This document shows, in pieces, positions 10,001-20,266 of a stretch of DNA of 37,770 bases; position 1 is the first letter of the stretch; every line of letters begins with the position of its first letter. Below the pieces are notes generated by a model that did not search any database, was not told where the DNA came from, and saw only the letters and a list, made by a program, of their open reading frames with translations. A program made the position numbers and the translations under genes. The stretch spans positions 1-37,770 of the IMG/VR virus record IMGVR_UViG_3300047157_000089; one strand, 5' to 3'. This DNA is from a virus.

Positions 10001-12229
10001 AATAGTGGCCAGGTAGATGAAGCTAACAAGGTAATCAATAGTCCAAAACTTTACCCACACCTACAGAACATGAAGAGCCAAGCTGATAAGTATGTTAAAG
10101 AAGCTAAGGCGGTAAACCAACAAATCATTAATGCAGGACAAGGACTAGACCCAGTAACTGGTAATAGGCCTAAGAAGTTAAGCATTAATAAACCTACTGC
10201 AATGCATGAAATAGAAGGCCACTTAACACAAGAAGCTCATGGCATGCATCATGGAGGACAAAGCAGTCAATGGGTAGCAGACATCATGGATGTTCAATCT
10301 TTATTAGAGAATAAGATGTTTCTTAGAGATGGCAGTCATGGATTACAAGTAAGAAACCTTGACCTGTCATCAGAATCACAAAGAAGATACATGAACATGA
10401 AGGGTGAGGTAAGTGCTAGGAAGAGTGAAGCAAATGCTACTAAGGTAACAGCAGACAACATACACGAACCTAAGTCAGCTTCTGATTATAAAGAACCACA
10501 AACATTAGATGCAGATGGTAATTGGGTTAACGAAAAATTCCCTAGCTTACACCACAAAGATGCAAACACAAATGTTTCCTTAGAGCAATCAAGAATTAAT
10601 CCTTCTATGGATAATTACATTGGTAGAATTATTGCAGAGATGGAAGGCATTGATGATGTATCAAGGTTAGAAGCAGTACGCTTAAACAAGAATGCAAGAC
10701 ACAAGAAGAGCATTAAAGAAAATGCAGACTTAATTGGTGGAACTGGCCCAAGAAGCTCTAGGGTTAATTTAGGTAGAGCAACAGAAGATGCTATTAAGTA
10801 TGATGATGAAGGTAAAGAGATATTAAAACCTAAAGGTGGCATTACTAACGAGTTCATTAAGAGTATATCTGACGAGCAAGCTAAGTTAGAAGGTAAAGCA
10901 AGTTCAGCTTATCGTGCAGGACAAGGCTTAAATGGTGATGACCCAAGCATTATCTTATCTAATAAGAAACCAACCTTAGAAGAGTTAGATAACCCTAACT
11001 TAAATAAAAAATGGCAAGGCGAGAATACATCAGAAGGCAATCCTGCTTATGATGCATCAAGCTCAGAAGTAAAGAACTGGAATAGAAACAAGAGCACTAA
11101 GGATGGCCAAGATAAAGATTTAGCTGGTACATTCAATGATGCTAATGTTAAACAAAGAGATATTAATCCAGTAGATAATATTGAGTCATTGGTATCAAGA
11201 ATACAGAACCCTGCATACTTAAAACATATCAAGAGAGCTAGGTCAGCTAAGGATGATTACCAAGCAACAGATGACGAATTGATTACTAACTTAGTTAGGT
11301 CACTATCTGAGATAGAGAACAATGTTGTTACAGGTAATAACAAAGCTAGACAGTTAAAAGCTAAAGATAATACTATTGATTATATTAATAGAGTTATCTT
11401 GGACATACAAAACAGACAACCTTACAGAAGGAATGCTGGAGCTAAAAAAGAATACCAACCAAAAGCGTATGACGACAGAAAGTTAAAGGGTATTAACGAT
11501 ACTGTAATAGATGATACAAACGCACAAAAGTCAATTACTCCTGGTTATGAGTTTACAGAAACAGGCGGACTATTAAAGCCTCAAGAGGTAGACCTATCAC
11601 AGCATATTGGTGATGAGATAATCCCGATGCCTTACGATGCAACATCAAGAGGCAATCAACTTAACAAGGTTAATGACTTAGACTTAGACGTTATTACTCA
11701 TGGTGGTGATGAGCATATGGATGCTGTCAATAACATAGAGGCTAAGATAGCTGGTGCATCAAGTAAGAGTATTGTTGATAAGATTGTTAAAAGAATTAAG
11801 TCAGCAGGTTTACGAAGTGAAGCAAGAGGTGGAACAGGCCAGGTACTTGTAGCAACTAATACAATGGGTGATATGGCTGAAGGATTTTCTAAAGCTCCTG
11901 CAATGTCTGCCATACAAGTTGTTAGTCAAGGTAAGGCTGGAGCTAGGAAGTTATTTAACAAAGAGTTTAGGAACATGTCATCTAGCAAGGCTAAGTTAAC
12001 AGATGCTAAAACAGGAGCAATAGCTAACATTCTTAACGATGATAGCTTTAAGGAAGCAATGGATGATTTAGTTAAGATGCACTTAGATATGCTAATTAAC
12101 TCAGATGTAGATGATAAGACAGCAAGAGAAGTATGTTACATAAGAATCACTACTATTAACGAAATAATGGCTCATTTACAGTCTATTGCAGACCAAGAGA
12201 AAATAGACAACAAAAGATGGAAGATTTAA
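7069..12229 (+). CDS. giant polyvalent-type virion protein (ART-like and metallopeptidase-like modules), ~1,720 aa
   Basis: Starts inside the portal stop. Frame changes near 7343 and 7568 join it to an uninterrupted 7568-12229 frame. N-terminal signs of an ART-PolyVal (ADP-ribosyltransferase-like) domain: RAKAMGIDIDSPEYHTTD near residue 50, then RGYTGTN and FKPELFRSPLAHFNPKYA near residues 235-285, which parallel the family's YHGT, GYDG and FDPxxIRSxxAxFDP motifs. The first motif is degenerate. Near residue 1045 HEIEGHLTQEAHGMHHGG (10204-10257), followed by YMNMKGEVSARKSE, resembles the HEIQH...EGFARGGS...GEVEARN pattern of phage polyvalent metallopeptidase domains, with one extra residue in the zinc motif. 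The rest is hydrophilic, Lys/Asp/Asn-rich and mostly helical. Portal-adjacent position suggests packaging into the head and delivery into the host. Domain calls are from memory of motifs. Confidence 0.6.
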
Positions 12230-12330
12230 CGCTCTAGGAGCGATTAAAATTATTCCGTGTAGGGTAGGTAGGGCTAAATCAACACAGGGCCTTATATGAG
12301 CTCACAGCAAATATCAGCCAAAATAGAGCC
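12230..12330 (+). repeat. duplicated intergenic element, copy B (before scaffold)
   Basis: Second copy of the element at 4847-4936, sharing GCGATTAAAAT, GTAGGGTA, CTAAATCAACACAGG and the AGC-AATAT-AGC patch. This copy begins with a hairpin CGCTC/GAGCG around TAG at 12230-12242, immediately after the giant gene's stop. It precedes the scaffold-capsid pair as copy A precedes the portal, which suggests a shared regulatory task in the late region. Confidence 0.6.
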
Positions 12331-12348
12331 CCATTTTACGGGGGTCTC
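12326..12348 (+). terminator. GC-rich hairpin before scaffold gene
   Basis: GAGCCCC (12326-12332) pairs with GGGG...CTC (12340-12348) around ATTTTAC with a small bulge. No T run follows, so it may be an RNA-processing or pause hairpin and not an intrinsic terminator. The rest of the gap to 12418 holds two more short inverted repeats, TTACCC/GGGTAA and GCTAT/ATAGC, and then AAGGAAG, the ribosome-binding site of the scaffold gene. Confidence 0.35.
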
Positions 12349-12418
12349 AGGGCACTAATTTATTACCCAAATAGGGTAAAACGAGCTATCGTTAAATAGC
12401 AAATTATAAGGAAGAATT

Positions 12419-13428
12419 ATGACAGAGCAAATCAACCAAGAGTCTAACTCAGTTGAAACTCCAAAAGATGCAACGGAAGTTTTCACTGAAATGTTAGATG
12501 CCGAGGAATCAAACGATAAACCAGAGGTAGAAAATGAAGAAGTGGCAACGGAAGCAGTTGAGGAAACTGATGAAGAAGCATTGGAAGAAGAAGTAGAAGA
12601 GGAATCTGAAGAAGATGAACCAGAAGCTACTGAAGAAGAAGATGAAGATCTCAGAAGAAGACGAAGTAGAGGTAGAAGAACGCAAAACTTACAGAGTAAA
12701 AGCTGGTGGTGAAGAGAAGGATGTCACCTTAGAAGAATTGTGAGTGGTTATCAGAAAGGCGATGACTATACCAAGAAAAGTCAAACTTTAGCAGAACACG
12801 TAAAGCTGTGGAAGCAGAAGCTCATGCAATCCAAGAAGCAAGCATCTAAGAGAGGAATATGCTCAAGCTCGCTAGGCCAGGTTAGTCAGATATTACAACA
12901 AAATGAAGGTGATATGGTCTGACCTAGAAGAACTAAAAGAAAATGACCCAATACAATACGCTATAAAAGTAGCGGAAAAAACAGAAAACAATAAAAAGAT
13001 GCAAGTTAATACAACAAGAACAAGCTAGATTAGCTCAGGAGCAAATCAGTACACAGCTAATCAACAAGCACAATTTGTTGCATGAACAATCTAAAATGTT
13101 GACTGAAAAAGTAAAGGAATTTTCTGACCCAAAGAAAGCCGAACAAATCAAGAATGATATTCGTAGCTTTGGGAAGAGTGTAGGATTTAGTGACCAAGAA
13201 TTTCACAAGTTTATGACCATAGGCATGTTATAATATTACAGAAGGCTATGGAATACGATAAACTACAGAAAGCAAACCCAGGCGTTAATAAGAAGCTATC
13301 TAATGCTCCTAAAATGTCTAAGAAAGGAAATAAAGTTGCTAACTGATGTCTACACTAAACAGAAAAAACGACTGAAGTCATCAGGAAGTTTAGATGATGC
13401 TACCTCGGTATTCAAAAACTTTATTTAA
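12419..13428 (+). CDS. scaffolding protein, frame-broken
   Basis: Directs capsid assembly and is removed before DNA filling. The first 80 residues are strikingly acidic (long Glu/Asp runs). Joined frames then read RKTYRVKAGGEEKDVTLEEL, GYQKGDDYTKKSQTLAEHV, DLEELKENDPIQYA and a Gln/Lys-rich coiled coil, ending GSLDDATSVFKNFI. This layout (acidic N-terminus, a KxxxGGEE...TLEELxxGYQ motif, basic helical C-terminus) is typical of phage scaffold proteins that precede SU10-type capsid genes. About 335 residues. Frame changes occur near 12652, 12740, 12800, 12850, 12920, 13010, 13050, 13225 and 13345. The start at 12419 has AAGGAAG seven bases upstream. Confidence 0.78.
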
Positions 13429-13442
13429 AAGGAAACATAATC

Positions 13443-14340
13443 ATGGCAACATATGCTAACGTACGATACAGAGGGTAAACGCGAAGATTTACAAGATGCG
13501 ATTTACGACATTTCACCAACAACAACTCCATTCATGTCAACTATTGGCAGAACTAAAGCTAAAGCGACATACCACGAATGGCAAACAGATAATCTGGCTG
13601 ATGTAGATTTAACTAACGCACAACTTGAGGGTGCTGATGCAGTAGCTCCAACACTAGCAACAACAACAAAAGTTGGTAACAGAACTCAAATTTCTGACAA
13701 AGTAGTGCAAGTATCAACAACAGATGACGTAGTAGATAAAGCTGGTCGTTCTACAGAAACAGCTTATCAACTAGCTAAAGCTTCATCAGAACTAAAACGA
13801 GACATGGAAACTATCCTATTGTCTGACCAAGCACAAGTGCTGGTGACTCTACAACAGCTCGTAAGTTAGAAGGTATGCAATCTTGGGTTACTACTAACGA
13901 TGTAACAGCTGGTGATGGTGGCTGACACTAGTTTTTTAGAGCAAAACCTAAAAGATGCAATGTTATCAGCTTATGACGAAGGTGGCGAACCATCAATGCT
14001 ATTAGTTTCACCTAAAAACAAGGTGCAAGTAGTTTCTAGCTTTACTGGTATTGCAGAACAGCGTTATCAAGCTCCTAAATCTTCACCAACTACAATCATT
14101 GGTACTGCTGACGTATATCTGTCAGACTTCGGTACACTAAATGTAGTTCCTGATAGATTCTTGGACGATGCTTGTGCATTATTTGTTGACCCATCAATGG
14201 CTAACGTAGCTTACTTGAGACCTTTCAAGAAAACTAAACTAGCTAAAACTGGTGATTCAGAGAAGCACCTAATGAACGTTGAGTACACACTCGTTGTTAA
14301 AAACGAAAAAGCTCACGCTAAAGTATCAGATATAGCGTAA
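13443..14340 (+). CDS. major capsid protein, SU10/DUF5309 type, frame-broken
   Basis: Forms the icosahedral shell. After MATYAN, with a frame change near 13460, it reads GKREDLQDAIYDISPTTTPF, TKAKATYHEWQTDNLAD, NAQLEGADA, VGNRTQISDKVVQVST and SSELKRDMETILL. This motif order is that of the SU10 major head protein family (DUF5309, HK97-like fold). The C-terminal half has EGGEPSMLLVSP-type, SSFTGIAEQRY and DVYLSDFGTLNVVPDRF segments, also family-typical. About 299 residues. Frame changes near 13840 and 13925; the region 13865-13930 is hard to join and may have lost a few codons. AAAGGAAA precedes the start, consistent with high expression, and a strong hairpin terminator follows. Confidence 0.88.
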
Positions 14341-14348
14341 ATAAGTAT

Positions 14349-14364
14349 TGCCCCTTCGGGGGCA
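14349..14364 (+). terminator. UUCG-tetraloop terminator after the capsid gene
   Basis: Perfect TGCCCC / GGGGCA stem closed by a C-TTCG-G tetraloop, 9 bases after the capsid stop, and followed by TTACC with no U tract. The position matches the T7 T-phi terminator just downstream of gene 10, where partial read-through lowers expression of tail genes relative to capsid. Confidence 0.75.
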
Positions 14365-14382
14365 TTACCACTAAGGGATAAT

Positions 14383-14700
14383 ATGAAGAAATTTATAGAC
14401 CATCAAAATATGTCAACAGAAGTTGGTCTTAATGATAAAGAGGAAATAGAAAGTTTAGAGTAGGTCAAGATGTGACTGAACTCATAGAGCAAAACAAAAA
14501 AGAATACAATGAAACTAGCACCAAATGGTCAGATGAATTATTTGGAAATAAAGTAGCTAGCATACCATTTACAGCAGTAGATATACTAAATAAACAAGGG
14601 GATAATGAAAGGATTTGAGATACTTGACCAAAAGAGATTCTTTGCTTGGTTAAATGACCCTGAGAATTTGTTTTTCAGGACTAAAAAAGGACACCTATAA
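14383..14700 (+). CDS. small connector-region protein, ~106 aa, frame-broken
   Basis: Two frames join near 14450 and 14605 into one protein: MKKFIDHQNMSTEVG, RVGQDVTELIEQNKKEY, KVASIPFTAVDILNK, then FEILDQKRFFAWLNDPENLF and a final FRTKKGHL. The pattern (V-A-S-I-P, then L-N-D-P-E-N, ending R-T-K-x-G-x-L) is that of a small phage protein that regularly follows the capsid gene in T7-like and SU10-like podoviruses. Its function is not established. Treating the last 31 codons as a separate gene is possible but less likely. GGGATAAT precedes the start. Confidence 0.6.
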
Positions 14701-14703
14701 GAT

Positions 14704-15323
14704 ATGCCAGCATTTACATCATATGACAATTTAAAGACTAACATAGCAATTACTTGGCTAGGACAGACCTAACTGAGCAGATACCTATGTTTATATCGTT
14801 AGCAGAGAAAAGACTTAACAGAGATTTAAGACTTAGACAGACTTTGCAACAGTCTACATATACAATGACTAGTGGATTTAAAGTTCCAACACCAGCAGAT
14901 TTCTTGGAAATGCAAGACATACACTTAGATGCTAACCCAATTATACCCTTAACATTTCAAACAGTATCACAATTCTACAGAAGAAATGGTGGTTCAAATG
15001 CACAAGGACAGCCTATTAACTACACGTTAGTTACTGATAACTTTGTGTTAGCTCCACAACCAACTGGTGCTACAACAGTAAACATGACTTACTACAAGAT
15101 ACCTGCTCCAATGTCAGATACAGTTCCCTCTAACGAATACCTTGAGGTCTGCCCTGACTTATTGTTATATGCTTCACTAGCTGAATCAGCACCATTCTTA
15201 ATGGATGACCCTAGATTAGCAACATGGGATGGTATGTATCAAACAGGATTGGCATCAATTACAAAATCAGACGAGCAATCAACTTTCCCAGCTCAACCAC
15301 TAGCAGTACAACTCTCAACTTAA
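14704..15323 (+). CDS. head-tail adaptor protein (SU10 adaptor / gp11-like), frame-broken
   Basis: Starts MPAFTSYDNLKTNIA; a frame change near 14752 joins it to RTDLTEQIPMFISLAEKRLN, then FKVPTPADFLEMQDIHL and YLEVCPDLLLYASLAESAPF, with DPRLATWDGMYQTGL near the end. About 206 residues. This is the pattern of SU10-type adaptor/T7 tail tubular A-like proteins, helical proteins that form a ring below the portal. Position after the capsid gene agrees. Only four bases separate it from the previous gene. Confidence 0.75.
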
Positions 15324-15340
15324 AATAGGAACTTAATAAA

Positions 15341-15724
15341 ATGGACTTTTCAAACTATCTTGCTGATGCTCTCATAGATGCTACAGTAAGAAAAACAACT
15401 TACACTACACCTGCTCAGGCATATGTAGCTTTATATACATCAGACCCAACTAAAGATAACACAGGAACTGAAGTCTCAGGAGTAACTTACACTAGATTGC
15501 CAGTTACAATGGATGCACCTACAGATGGTGTTACACAAAACACGAACGAAATGGAATGGGCAATCGCAACAACAGTATGGGGTACAATTACTCATGTAGG
15601 TATTATGGATGCTGAAGTTACTGGCAATCTAATGTATTTTGCAGAATTAGTAGAACCTAAAAACATTACTGTTGGCGACCAATTTCAAATAACACCAGCA
15701 AACTTAAAATTAACATTATCATAG
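15341..15724 (+). CDS. phage structural protein with beta-rich fold, 127 aa
   Basis: DFSNYLADALIDATVRKTTY, then VALYTSDPTKDNTGTEVSG and YTRLPVTMDAP, with ISHVGIMD-like THVGIMDAEV and LKLTLS at the end. The Y-L-A-D/N-x-x-L-x-x-x-x-x-x-x-x-Y...V-A-L-Y-T-S-x-P pattern belongs to a widespread family annotated as phage tail fibre or tail-associated protein. Entirely open, with no frame change. It lies between the adaptor and the long fibre, so a role at the tail tip or as fibre attachment is plausible. Exact function unknown. Confidence 0.65.
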   Translation: MDFSNYLADALIDATVRKTTYTTPAQAYVALYTSDPTKDNTGTEVSGVTYTRLPVTMDAPTDGVTQNTNEMEWAIATTVWGTITHVGIMDAEVTGNLMYFAELVEPKNITVGDQFQITPANLKLTLS

Positions 15725-15735
15725 GGTAAATTATA

Positions 15736-18700
15736 ATGGCATTACAATTAAAAGACAGAGTAAGAACTGCCTGTTCTACAGTAGGGACAGGTAATATTAT
15801 TGTAGGTTCTAATAGGGCAGGATATCAAAATTGGGATGCTATTACTAATGGCAATACTGTTTATTACTGCATAATAGAGGGTAACGCATGGGAAGTAGGT
15901 CATGGTGTTAAAACAGATGGTGAGATAACAAGAAACGTAATTGCATCTAGCACAGGAAGTCTTATAGACCTAAAAGGCACAGAAGATGTCTTTGAAACTT
16001 ATCCTGCTGAAAAAGCAGTTATCCTGGATGTTGATGGAAACTTAACTGTTGATGGAGATGTGTTTGCTGACAATTTATACACTAAAACAGAGACAGATAC
16101 ATTATTAGATAACAAAGCTAATGTAGGTGATAGCTATACTAAAGCTGAAACTTACAGTAATGTTGAGGTAGATGGAAAGCTGTTTAAGAAAGCAGATAAA
16201 GACAGACTACGTACACTAAAGCTGAAGTAGATGCTACACAAGATGCACAAGACACAATTATTACTAGTAATACAACAGCTATTGGAACTCTATCAGGAAA
16301 GGTAGCAACTAATACCGCTGATATTGCTACATTACAAGAAGGCATATTTTTTAGCTCATCCTACACAACAGATTATCCAGCTAGCGTAAATAGAGACCCA
16401 GGCACAGGTAATATATATCTGCAAAACTTATCAGCTTTTACTTATTCATACGCTGATGCTAATCAAGTATTTATATCTAAAACAGATGAGCAAGGTAATG
16501 TAAGACAATTTACTGCCGTTAATCCTGATGACATTCTTGTATTAAATCAAGTAGAAAGTCCTAATTATGGCCGTTATAAAGTATCAACTGTTAATGATAT
16601 GGGTACTTATGTTAATATTATTATGGAATTTCAAACAGGTGAAGGAACAGTATTAGAGGGTGATACATTAGCGTTACAAGCATTTCCAGCAAGTGCTGGC
16701 GGTAGTGGCGGTGGAATACCTGAAGCTCCTATTGATGGTAAACAGTATGGAAGACAAGATGCTACAGGTGGTGGACAGAAGTGGTAGTAACAGGTGGTGC
16801 TGTAGATGGTACAGCTATTGGTATGGTAGCACCTTTTGCAATGGATAGCGTTCCAACAGGATGGTTACATTGTGATGGTTCAGAAGTATCAAGAGATACA
16901 TATAGCTTACTCTATTCTAAAGTAGGTGATACTTATGGTGTAGGTGATGGTTCAACTACATTCAACTTACCTGACTTACAAGATGAGTTCATTAGAGGTT
17001 CATCAGATACATTAGCTGTAGGTAATAAACAGGATGATGAGTTTAAAGCTCACACGTCATTTAGAAGGTCCAAGTGGTGCTAAAGTTGGAGGTACTTCTG
17101 TACCCCAGCCGCCGCTCAAAGTGGTGGAGGTAAGTGCTACAGTAACTAGCGCAACAGGTGGTGAAGAAACAAGACCTCGTAACGTAGCTATGTTGTATTG
17201 TATTAACGCTACTGCTGAATCTAGTTCAGGTGGTGGTGAAGCACAACCTCCTGTAGCTTTTAATACTTTGCTAACATCAGCTCAAACAATTTCACCCGCA
17301 ACAAAAACTACTATTCTTTATGATGATGTAAAACTTGATACTGATAGTAATTATAATTCAACTACAGGTAAATATACAATATCATCTGATGGTATTTATA
17401 GGATAGGTGCTTCTGTTAATCTCAAAAAAAATAATGTATTAATTGATGCGTTAGCTTATCTTAATATTAATAGTGAAGCTCCTCAAAGAAACAGGTTTGA
17501 TTATGATGCCTCAACAGGCACTAGCAGTAGCTTTATGGCAGTAAATATAGACTATGTTGCAGACCTAAAACAAGGAGATGAAGTTTCTATTTCTGCTTAT
17601 GGTAGGACTACAGATGATAGTGATTTAGAATTAATAGGCGGAATTGATGCGGGTAATGTATTTAACATTATTAAAGTATCAGGTGGAGCAAGTTCAGGTG
17701 GTGGAACTGCTGAACCTATGGTATGGGAAAACAAAACAGCAGAAAGAGCTTATGATACTGTTTACACTAACACAAAAGACTGTCCTATATATGTTCAACC
17801 TTACCTTGAAAGAAACTCTACAGACAGAATGTATGTTCAGTTTAAAATAGATGGTGATTTAGTATTTACAGAGGGTGGAGAGTCTGTTTCCTTTAGATAG
17901 TCCTATGTTTGTTGTTCCATCAGGTAGCACATATGAACTTGTAGACACTGTAACAGGAACAGCTCTTAAAGAATGGTTTGAAGCTAATGTATCAGGTGGT
18001 TCTAGTTCAGGTGGTGGTAGTGGAACACCAAGCTCATTTGCTAGAATAGTAGATGAGAAGCCAGAGGGTACTCAAGCTGGAGACGCTGTAGCTGGTAATA
18101 ATATTAGAGATTTAAATACAGTTGTCTATGATAAAGATAACATTGTTACAGTAGCTGGTAATGCATTTACGTTACAAGAGGGTACTTATGTAATTGACTA
18201 TTCAGCACCTACTCATATGGTTAATTCTCATAAAGTTAGTTTAAGAAACATAACTGATGGTGAATCAGTTAGTCAAGGGTCAAGTGAGTATTCTGCTAAT
18301 GCTAGTAATAGTCCAGCTTCAGTAGGCGATAATAGAAGTTTTGGTAAATATGTAGTTACTTTAACAAAACCTACAACTTATCAATTAAACCATTATGCTC
18401 AAATTGCAAAAACAGGTAATGGTTTAGGAATATCAACAGTCTCACAAGGTGCACCAAATGTTTATGCAACAGTAGACATACAAAAAGTAGGCACAGGTGG
18501 AGCAAGTTCAGGTGGTGGTACTACAGATATATTACCTGTGCTTTATTCAGGTTCTATTAGTTCTGTTGGTGTTGTTAATTATGGAACAGGTTTTACTTCA
18601 GCTAAAATTACTACAGGAACTTATAAAATTACTTTTGATACTCCTTTAGCTAATAATGAGTATGTTGTAAATTCTTTAATTAGGACAAGTGGAGACAGGA

Positions 18701-19673
18701 TTGTTTCTATAATAGACCAGACAGAAACATACTTTACATTAACAACAAAAACCGCATCTACTCTTACAGATTGTAATTTTGCTTTCACTGTAACAGGTAT
18801 AGAAACCATAGCAGTAGGTGGTGGTTCAGGTGGTGGCTCAGGTTGGAAAGAGACAGTGCTATTTGAAAATGAAGCAGGTGCAATAAACTTCGCTTTAAGT
18901 GAATCTTATGACAGCTTTGATTATTTAAGGTTTGACACTATACGAACAGATGCTGGTGTTAAGAAGTTAAATAGAAGTGATATGATTCCTGTAGCTAGTT
19001 GTTCTGACCTAGTTTTAGATAATTATAGCTCTACACATATGTATTATTCTTGTGAAGATAAAATTAACTTTACTTGCACAAGTAATACAAGTGTAGCTAT
19101 GTTTAGGGTTGTAGGTATTAATACAGGTTCAGGCAGTAGTTCAGGTGGTGATAGCATATGGACAGATGTAGATGGTGATGCAGTATTAGAAACAGATGGC
19201 AAGAAACTAACAATAGATGCTAATGTAGCTGAACTAGGTGCTAAAGCTAGAATTACTACTGACACAACTCATTAGAGTTTAATGTAGGTTCTGGTGGTTT
19301 ACCTGATATGGTTGTTAATGATGGCTTTGTTAAGCTACAAAGAGATGGTCAAGAGATTAACTTAAATCCTGCCTATGGTGGTGCTGGTGGTAATGCAGTT
19401 ATAGAATCTAATGACCCTGTAAGTCTTGTTTCTAATAGTAAATATGGGATAACAGTTGATACAGATGGTCATGTAACACTGCCTAATACCAGACCTGGTT
19501 CTGGTGCTCCTGCTAATATGAATATGGACCCTGAGGGCAGAATTTATAGGTTAACTGATGTTCGTTCAATAGACGAAGTTGAAGAAGCTATGGATAAAAA
19601 GTTAGCTATCAAGGATAAGCTTATTGAGAAACTTTCAGCAAGATTAGATAAACTAGAAAAGAAGGTTAAGTAA
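15736..19673 (+). CDS. long modular tail fibre with collar domain and C-terminal coiled coil, ~1,310 aa, frame-broken
   Basis: Likely receptor-binding fibre. Residues 1-150 are an N-terminal attachment-like region (LQLKDRVRTACSTVGTGNI, DNLYTKTETDTLLDNKA). Next, KVATNTADIATLQEGIFF and a beta-rich section lead to a phage tail collar domain (GMVAPFAMDSVPTGWLHCDG, FNLPDLQDEFIRG, 16812-17090). Then come several beta-sandwich modules, the first C1q-like (YDDVKLDTDSNYN..., SSDGIYRIGASVNL). They are separated by flexible Ser-Gly linkers of the SSGGG type. The last 35 residues form a heptad-like coiled coil (AMDKKLAIKDKLIEKLSARL). Frame changes near 16215, 16780, 17060, 17100, 17880 and 19275. The stop overlaps the next start. 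Confidence 0.75.
17223..19150 (+). repeat. dispersed Ser-Gly linker repeats inside the fibre gene
   Basis: AGTTCAGGTGGTGG occurs identically at 17223-17236, 17691-17704, 18004-18017 and 18505-18518, with one-base variants at 18823-18836 and 19138-19151. Each encodes an S-S-G-G-type linker between fibre modules. Such near-identical linkers are potential recombination points for swapping or duplicating modules. Confidence 0.7.
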
Positions 19674-20056
19674 TGTTAGGAATAGCTCCTTTTTCAGGAC
19701 TTCCATTCTCATCACTTCCTGATATAGCTGAAGTTGTAGATGGCGAAGCAGTTATATTAGCCACTGCTGACTTATCTGCATTAGGTGGTTATCCTCAAAA
19801 AGGCACTACCAATATCTATGCTATTGCTGATTTAGAAGCAGAGGGAATAGACCAAAATGGTGGTAAGGCAAGTATTACTGCAAGAGCAATATTACTAGCA
19901 AAAGCAAATCATAAGGTTGTTGGGGTAGCAATGATTGAGGGTGTAGCAACTCTTGTGGGTAGCAGTGAGATTGCTGGTGAGGGTTGGGTAAGAATTAATC
20001 CTGATACAGACGAATGGGATTATAAACAAAGTTCTGATTGGAACAAAATTAACTAG
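19673..20056 (+). CDS. hypothetical structural protein, 127 aa
   Basis: Starts MLGIAPFSGLPFSSLPD, an opening seen in small proteins beside podovirus tail-fibre genes. It continues as alternating Ala-rich segments (AVILATADLSALGG, ASITARAILLAKANHKVV) and ends with a tryptophan-containing VRINPDTDEWDYKQS tail. One-base overlap with the fibre stop suggests coupling. Not recognised as an enzyme; a minor tail or fibre-associated protein is most likely from context. Confidence 0.6.
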   Translation: MLGIAPFSGLPFSSLPDIAEVVDGEAVILATADLSALGGYPQKGTTNIYAIADLEAEGIDQNGGKASITARAILLAKANHKVVGVAMIEGVATLVGSSEIAGEGWVRINPDTDEWDYKQSSDWNKIN

Positions 20057-20067
20057 AGGAAATAATT

Positions 20068-20256
20068 ATGAATGTATTAGCAATAGTAGGTTTAGTAGTA
20101 GGTGTAGGATATGGAGTAGACAACGATTGGAAAGTAGCTAAGGCATATAAGTCTTATGAAAATTGCAGAGTTGACCATCCTAAAGTACAGAACACAATGA
20201 CATCATGGCAATATGACCCATGTAATTTAGTAGCATATAAACTTCAAAACAAATAA
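20068..20256 (+). CDS. small protein with hydrophobic N-terminus, 62 aa
   Basis: MNVLAIVGLVVGVGYGV forms a hydrophobic N-terminal segment that could be a signal anchor or secretion signal. It is followed by a soluble part with two cysteines (ENCRVD, DPCNL) that could form a disulphide in the periplasm. A GAGGAAATAATT site precedes the ATG. It sits between fibre genes. A membrane-associated or secreted role is inferred; it could be a small lysis accessory protein, but no specific family is recognised. Confidence 0.6.
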   Translation: MNVLAIVGLVVGVGYGVDNDWKVAKAYKSYENCRVDHPKVQNTMTSWQYDPCNLVAYKLQNK

Positions 20257-20266
20257 GGTATAAACA

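Noticed and set aside
8227-12000. Several minus-strand open frames of 60-186 codons across 8227-11913
   Set aside because: They are shadows of the intact giant + strand gene. Their Ser/Leu/Pro-rich composition reflects the antisense of its Asp/Lys/Gly-rich codons, and they lack ribosome-binding sites.
13443-14340. Programmed ribosomal frameshifting in capsid, terminase or portal genes
   Set aside because: Breaks are too many, in both directions and mostly without slippery heptamers or following structure; sequence error explains them better.
14363-14382. A third T3-like promoter (ACTAAGGGATA before 14383)
   Set aside because: It shares only the ACTAA-GGGA part with the T3 consensus, lacks the AATTAACC start, overlaps the terminator and differs from the two identical sites.
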